Assembly: GCA_005656395.1 (NCBI GenBank) | Contig: SRSI01000010.1 | Location: 248,001-312,000 of the forward strand | Source of the DNA: Strongyloides papillosus | Lineage: Eukaryota; Nematoda; Chromadorea; Rhabditida; Strongyloididae | Direction: 5' to 3' | DNA length: 64,000 nt | Part shown: positions 59,096 through 64,000 of the stretch, piece after piece | Position numbering within the stretch: the stretch's first letter is position 1 | Layout: each line of letters opens with the position of its first letter | Made by a program: the position numbers and the translations under genes | The notes under the pieces: model-generated | What the model was told of the DNA's origin: nothing | The model's database searches: none | The model's input: the letters and a program-made list of their open reading frames with translations, nothing else

Positions 59096-62000
59096 AAGAA
59101 AACAACAAATATTATCAAATCAAACTAGAATTTGCTAAAAATGTCCCACCTGTCAAAAAAGTTAAATTTTAAAATTATCAAAAGACAAAAAAAATGCTAT
59201 AAACGACGAAAAATACTAGGTTATGGCAAAACTTTTGACATTTTTTATAAATATGTATGTTTGACATTCTGAAATAATGTAATTTTTTATTTGATCTTGA
59301 TATTTTTTTTATAATATCATGATCATCCTGCAGTCTAACTTGTTCTCTGGAATACATTTTGAAGCACATTATTAGGAGTCAATTTAATGTAAAACTGTAG
59401 ACGTTTTAATAAAGATCATTCTTTTAAACAATTTATTAACAACAATAAGTTTAGAAACTTTAAAGATTTCATAACAACTATAAATAAAAGCAATAGTTAT
59501 TTAATCACATAAAGTGTTATTAATTAAAGATGTTATTTAAAACTTTCTCTTCTTTAAATTGGATATTCAAAAGTTATTTCTATTACGAATATAAATGTTA
59601 TAATATTTTTGTATTTTTAAAAGTTTTATTTTTTTAAAAATGATCTTGAAAAATAATATAAAAAAATTTGAGCTACAAAATAAGCATAATTTATTGTAAT
59701 CCAAACTATAAAACCATAGTAATAATGGTATCACTACGATATGTTAATAAACGCTCTTTATAGAAACATTAATAATTTTATATGTTTAAAAATTCTAATC
59801 TTGTATTTTTGAAATGTATTGCAGACAGCAACTTAGATTTTAAGACGAGAATAATATCATAAATAGCAACTAATTTTAATAATACTATTATTGTTGTTTT
59901 AAATATATTTTTGGATTAATTACGATAAAATTAGTTGCAAGTCAAACAAATTTGAATTTTTTATAGCGGGACAAAGTTACTATATTTTAGACAGATTTTT
60001 ATCATTTTTTTGTATAATTTTTACAAAATTAAAAAGGAAAACCATGAAATGATAAAAAAAATTTTAGTTCATAAAATATATTATTACCATTAAAATTTAT
60101 TAAAACATTATGCACTTATGTAAACTAAGACTTTAATATTGACTACTGATATACACATAAAAAGCTTCGTTTTTTAATTTTACAATATGAATAATAAGTT
60201 GGCCACAAATTTTTAATAATAGGTTTTGAAAAATTGTTATAATAAAAATTTCGTGTGTGTTAAAATATATTTTAAAACTTATATGATCAAATTTAAAAAT
60301 AGATTGTTTAATGACAATATCAAATATATAAACAAAGTTATACAATGAAAAAATTTTATTATTCTTATGATACTTTTCTGTTTTGAAACCTATAAAAATA
60401 AATATACGGAAATGATGTATTATCATAAAATTGATAATAAAAAGATAATTTTTTCCCAATTTTTTCATTTACAAAACACACGGGAAAGTTAATAGTTTTT
60501 GGACAAATAACTTTAGAGTAAAAATGTATTTGATACTTAAAATTAACAATTTTTAAACGTTAATTCTATTGCTATAAAGAACTTCAAAAAATGGATTTTA
60601 TAGAATTTGTTGTAGTTGTATCCAATTAAGCAAAATCAATCAAGTTTCACTAACAACATGAATTCATACCAAGAAAATTAAAACAATTCGAAGGTCATTG
60701 GAAGAAAGGGATAAGAACCAAAGCAAAATTAACAAAAATATTTTCTATAGCTACATGTTTGAAGTTAAGAGTTGCAAAGAATAATAAAAACTCTTTTAAG
60801 GTGTTTTTAGTTTGTTAAAAAATTTTCTTATTAAAAATTCTAAAAATAATTTTTTTTTACTATGACTATTTAAAAACGGCTTAAATTTTTAATAGAAATG
60901 TTTAAAAAAACCTTAATTTTATAATTTATTCACAAATAACGAACAGCCACTATTAGTAAATGTTAAAAATCATTCTTTTTTATATGTATCAAAGCGGAAA
61001 AGTATCATTTTTATTTTATAAAATTACTATTTTCTTTTGTATTTGTTGAAAAAAGCTAAAACAAATTTTACATGTTAGAAAAAATTGAATAACAATTATT
61101 TTTATATTAATTACATAAAAATCCAAGAATTATAAACGGGATTTTTTTTAACAATAAATAAATCTTAGTTTTCACATTTTTTCGAGAAATGTTAAAAGTT
61201 CGACTTATTTCTTTGTGAATATTATTAAATGAAGAATATTATCTAGAAAAAGGTAAATCTTTTAAATAACAAAATATGATAAAAATTAAAAATTGATAAA
61301 TTAATAAAAATTACTTATAAAATAATTATATCAATAGGATTTTTGTTTTTAAATGATATTTAATTAATATCAAAATAGCATAAAATAGTCTATCCTTATT
61401 TAAAATTTAAAGAATAATTACTATAGGTTTTAAAAACACCATAATTTCCAATTTTTTATTTTATAAAATATTATTAGATTAAACATACTAAAAGTACTTA
61501 CATATTATATGATAAAAAACTCCAAAATTATTTTAATACATTAAACTATATAATAAACTATATAGAAATAATTTATTTATTAGGATTATCATTTGACGAT
61601 GATTATGTATAAAAATTTTCCAAAAATATACTAAAAAAATTTCTTTCTTTGTTAAAGTATCTAAAATACACATAGTTTTAACAAAGGAATCACTTTTAAA
61701 TTGTTGTAAAATTTATTAAAATCCATTCAAATATTTATTGATACCAAATTATTATAGCAACTATAATCAGTTTATTATAAACAAATGTTTATCATTAAAC
61801 AAAATAATTGATGATTACTTTATGTAACTTGAATACAAAAGGCATTATATCTTATTATGCGAACATCTGTCTTTCCAACGATTTTTCATTGTTTCGGATT
61901 TTCGTTTCATATTGTTTATTATGTTGTATACATACATTTCTTAACTTTGTTTATATAATCCTATAAATATTTATATGAATTATATAGGTAAAAGAATATA

Positions 62001-62547
62001 AAGTTCTTAACATTAGGCATCTGAATTTTTAGGTAAATGTGTATCTCAGTTGAAAATTGTAAATGATTTTGAAGATTATGTAAATAAGAGTTCCATGATA
62101 TTAAAATTATACAAACGATATAGTTTAAAAACTACAAAATTTAATTTCTTCCTTCTAAATGTTTTTTTTCTATAAAAATAAAGATTCAATTAGTCTGATT
62201 AACCAGCACATTTAATTATATTAATTTATCTGCAACACTTTTAATATAAAATTGGGGAAAAGTGTACGATAGTGCTAAACAAACTATTCCTACCAGGAAA
62301 ACCTGTGTCTTCCCCAAGAAATTTATTATTTAACTTTCTTCCACTGTATCCCTGTAATGCCGTCATTTTTTATCCATTTTTTTAATCAGTAGTGCAAAAA
62401 TATTTTTTTGTTGATTTAAAAATCTTTAACTATCAAAACTCCAGAAAGTTTTCATTTTTCTACCATTAATCAATTTTTTCAAAATTCAATCGTTGAATGT
62501 GTTTAAAATTTTTTTAAAATTTGTATTTTTAGGTTTAAGTTTACAAC
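59096..62547. other. Gene-poor AT-rich region (3.4 kb)
   Basis: No supported gene. An 111-codon minus-strand frame at 60468-60133 is composed of AT-rich codons and has no domain-like features. Close to its right end, TTTTTAG at 62526-62532 is a splice-acceptor-like signal for the RPS11 5' end, so a non-coding RPS11 5' exon may lie here. Confidence 0.5.
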
Positions 62548-63069
62548 ATGGCTGAGCAAAACGAGAGAGCCTATCAAAAACAAAGTGCTATTTTTGAAAA
62601 TCCAAAATCCCTTTTCACAAAAGCCGAAGGTACCGTTTTTAAGAGACGTTACACTAAAGATGTTGGTCTCGGATTCAAAACTCCAATTGAGGCTATCACT
62701 GGAAAATATATTGACAAAAAATGCCCATTTACTGGAAGCGTTTCCATTCGTGGAAGAATCTTGACCGGTGTAGTTGCTAAAAAAAAGATGCAAAAGACAG
62801 TTATCCTTAGACGTGATTACCTTCATTATATCCCCAAATACAGACGTTATGAGAAGAGACACACTAACTTAGCTGCTCATTGTTCCCCAGCTTTCCGGTA
62901 TGTTTTTTAATATAAAAGAATTTTAATTATAAAATTTGTTTTTAGTGATCTTCAAGTAGGAGATACCGTTACTGTTGGACAATGTCGTCCACTTTCTAAG
63001 ACTGTTCGCTTCAACGTCCTCAAGGTTCACTCTCGCGGTCGTGCCAAGAAAGCTTTCAACAAATTCTAA
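62548..63069 (+). CDS. rps-11: 40S ribosomal protein S11 (uS17)
   Basis: Exons 62548..62897 and 62946..63069, intron 48 nt, phase 2; 157 residues, against 158 in human RPS11. Visible: QRAYQKQ-like [87 protein letters not shown]. It binds 18S rRNA in the small subunit body. Codons ending in C are commoner than in neighbouring genes (GTC, CGC, CTC), as expected for a highly expressed gene. An acceptor-like GTATTTTTAG lies 15 nt before the ATG. Poly(A) signal AATAAA at 63121. Confidence 0.98.
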
Positions 63070-63417
63070 GAACATAAAATATTGTTTGTTTTGTTATTTG
63101 TTTTTGCATCATTTTGCAATAATAAACATTTTGTTGTGATGTAAATAATATTTTTTTATCATTGTTAAAATCAAAAGGTTCATGCTGAGTTGGTGATTAT
63201 AAAAAATGATAGTATTTGATAGAAACATCAAAAACCAGGTTTATTTTAGAAAAGGCATTATTCTAGTAGTAAAAAAGAATTAATATCTTGATGACCTTTT
63301 TATGCGTGCGTGTAAACCGCTACTAGTTAACTGGAGGGAGGGAATTAAAGTTAGGGAAAAAATTTTTAAAAGCTCTTATAAGGAAGATAGAATTTTAATT
63401 AAAAATATTTATTAATT
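63070..63417. other. RPS11 3' flank / CAP gene promoter
   Basis: AATAAA at 63121-63126 marks the end of RPS11. The remainder upstream of the CAP gene shows no further feature. Confidence 0.5.
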
Positions 63418-64000
63418 ATGTTACTCTATAACAAAATATGGTTATTAATTTTTATTTTTTTAAGCAATTTGTATTCTTCTACAAATGGATTGGTTAAATT
63501 TGGTAGGATAAAATGTTTTGACAATGATAAAGGATTTAATTATTCGTATTTAAAAATTCCAAGGAAATGTATAAATGTAAATCATAGAAGAAGGGTTGTT
63601 TTTGAAAGATTACACTTACTTAGAAAACAGTTATTATTACAAAACAGAAATTCATTGAAAAAACATGATATCTTAGAAGGTAATTTATCGTTAAAAACAA
63701 ATTTCGACATTGAAAAATTTAAAAGAAAGTTTGTAATAAAACATAATTTAATAAGAAGAAATCACCATGTGCCGTCGTTAATAATTTCTAGAGAGTTGGA
63801 AGAAGAAGCACAAAGGTATGCAGAAAAATTGGCGTTCATGAATAATGGTTTAAGACATGACAAGAATAACCTTAATCATGGAGAAAATTTGTATTATGGA
63901 AGGTTTTTAAAATTACCGAATGAAGAAGTATTGTCTGAATCTATTTTGGAAAAGTTTTACTCTGAAATTATGTATTATAATTATAATTCATTCAATCCAC
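63418..64000 (+). CDS. Secreted CAP/SCP-TAPS-domain protein, 5' part (runs off window)
   Basis: Open from ATG at 63418 to the window end, 194 codons with no stop. The N-terminus MLLYNKIWLLIFIFLSNLYS is signal-peptide-like. About 100 residues of very basic, Asn/Lys/Arg-rich sequence follow, then the start of a CAP domain: KFVIKHNLIRRNHHVPSL, ELEEEAQRYAEKLA, LRHDKNN and HGENLYYG, the family HN-RxxHxxP and HGEN landmarks. The histidine of helix 1 and the HGEN Glu are present. CAP proteins are greatly expanded in parasitic Strongyloides, where many are secreted; a role here is inference. The C-terminal half lies outside. Confidence 0.85.
   Translation, partial: MLLYNKIWLLIFIFLSNLYSSTNGLVKFGRIKCFDNDKGFNYSYLKIPRKCINVNHRRRVVFERLHLLRKQLLLQNRNSLKKHDILEGNLSLKTNFDIEKFKRKFVIKHNLIRRNHHVPSLIISRELEEEAQRYAEKLAFMNNGLRHDKNNLNHGENLYYGRFLKLPNEEVLSESILEKFYSEIMYYNYNSFNP

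Noticed and set aside
60133..60468. 111-codon minus-strand open frame in the 59-62.5 kb gap
   Set aside because: Rich in Ile, Phe, Asn and Lys as expected from random AT-rich sequence; no recognisable motif.
1..64000. CRISPR array, prokaryotic operon or phage features
   Set aside because: No spaced short direct repeats, ribosome binding sites or bacterial genes; spliced genes and nuclear eukaryotic proteins throughout.

Overview
The window is AT-rich animal DNA with the gene style of a nematode. Short introns of roughly 40-70 nt are common, and T-rich splice acceptors often sit a few bases before the start codon, as expected where spliced-leader trans-splicing occurs. Candidate operons (same-strand genes 100-270 bp apart) are present. 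The gene content fits too: a basement-membrane type IV collagen of the alpha-1 (EMB-9) type, heparan sulfate N-deacetylase/N-sulfotransferase, a core-2/I-branching-type glycosyltransferase, IFT140 (CHE-11), and a secreted CAP/SCP-TAPS protein. My inference is a clade IV nematode, Strongyloides or a close relative; the sequence alone does not fix the genus.

Layout. (1) 1-17.6 kb: the 3' three quarters of the type IV collagen gene on the + strand. It has four visible exons separated by three introns of 3.4-5.2 kb filled with decayed transposons: two non-LTR elements, a Ty3/gypsy-like pol relic and TIR elements. (2) 18.7-20.0 kb: three tandem minus-strand genes for small secreted proteins sharing one cysteine signature. 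(3) 20.0-24.5 kb: a gene-poor AT-rich stretch ending in an intact Gag-capsid-like ORF that has no pol beside it. (4) 25.5-31.6 kb, minus strand: an SLC9B/NHA-type sodium/proton antiporter, then a possible operon of SMARCD (BAF60), METTL6 and FRA10AC1. (5) 33.3-39.2 kb, plus strand: a possible operon of PCF11, TFIIH p34 (TFB4, with a reading-frame break) and Vps33. (6) 39.6-46.4 kb, minus strand: RBM42, an atypical TSSK-like kinase, a septin and hst-1. (7) 46.5-47.8 kb: a TIR element carrying a 188-bp tandem repeat that is also found in the collagen intron. (8) 48.2-56.9 kb, plus strand: a Sam68-like STAR/KH protein and IFT140, whose second intron holds an antisense tRNA-Leu(UAA). (9) 57.6-59.1 kb, minus strand: a GT14-type glycosyltransferase. 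(10) 62.5-64 kb, plus strand: ribosomal protein S11 and the 5' part of a CAP-domain gene cut by the window edge.

Most genes are conserved housekeeping genes: transcription and mRNA 3'-end formation (TFB4, PCF11, SMARCD), RNA binding (RBM42, KH protein), tRNA modification and translation (METTL6, tRNA-Leu, RPS11), membrane traffic and cilia (Vps33, IFT140), and matrix or glycan synthesis (collagen IV, NDST, GT14). I did not find a clearly novel multi-gene system. The best candidates for something undescribed are the cysteine-rich secreted trio, the free-standing Gag-like gene and the atypical kinase. All exon joins were worked out by hand from splice signals and reading phase and have no transcript support.
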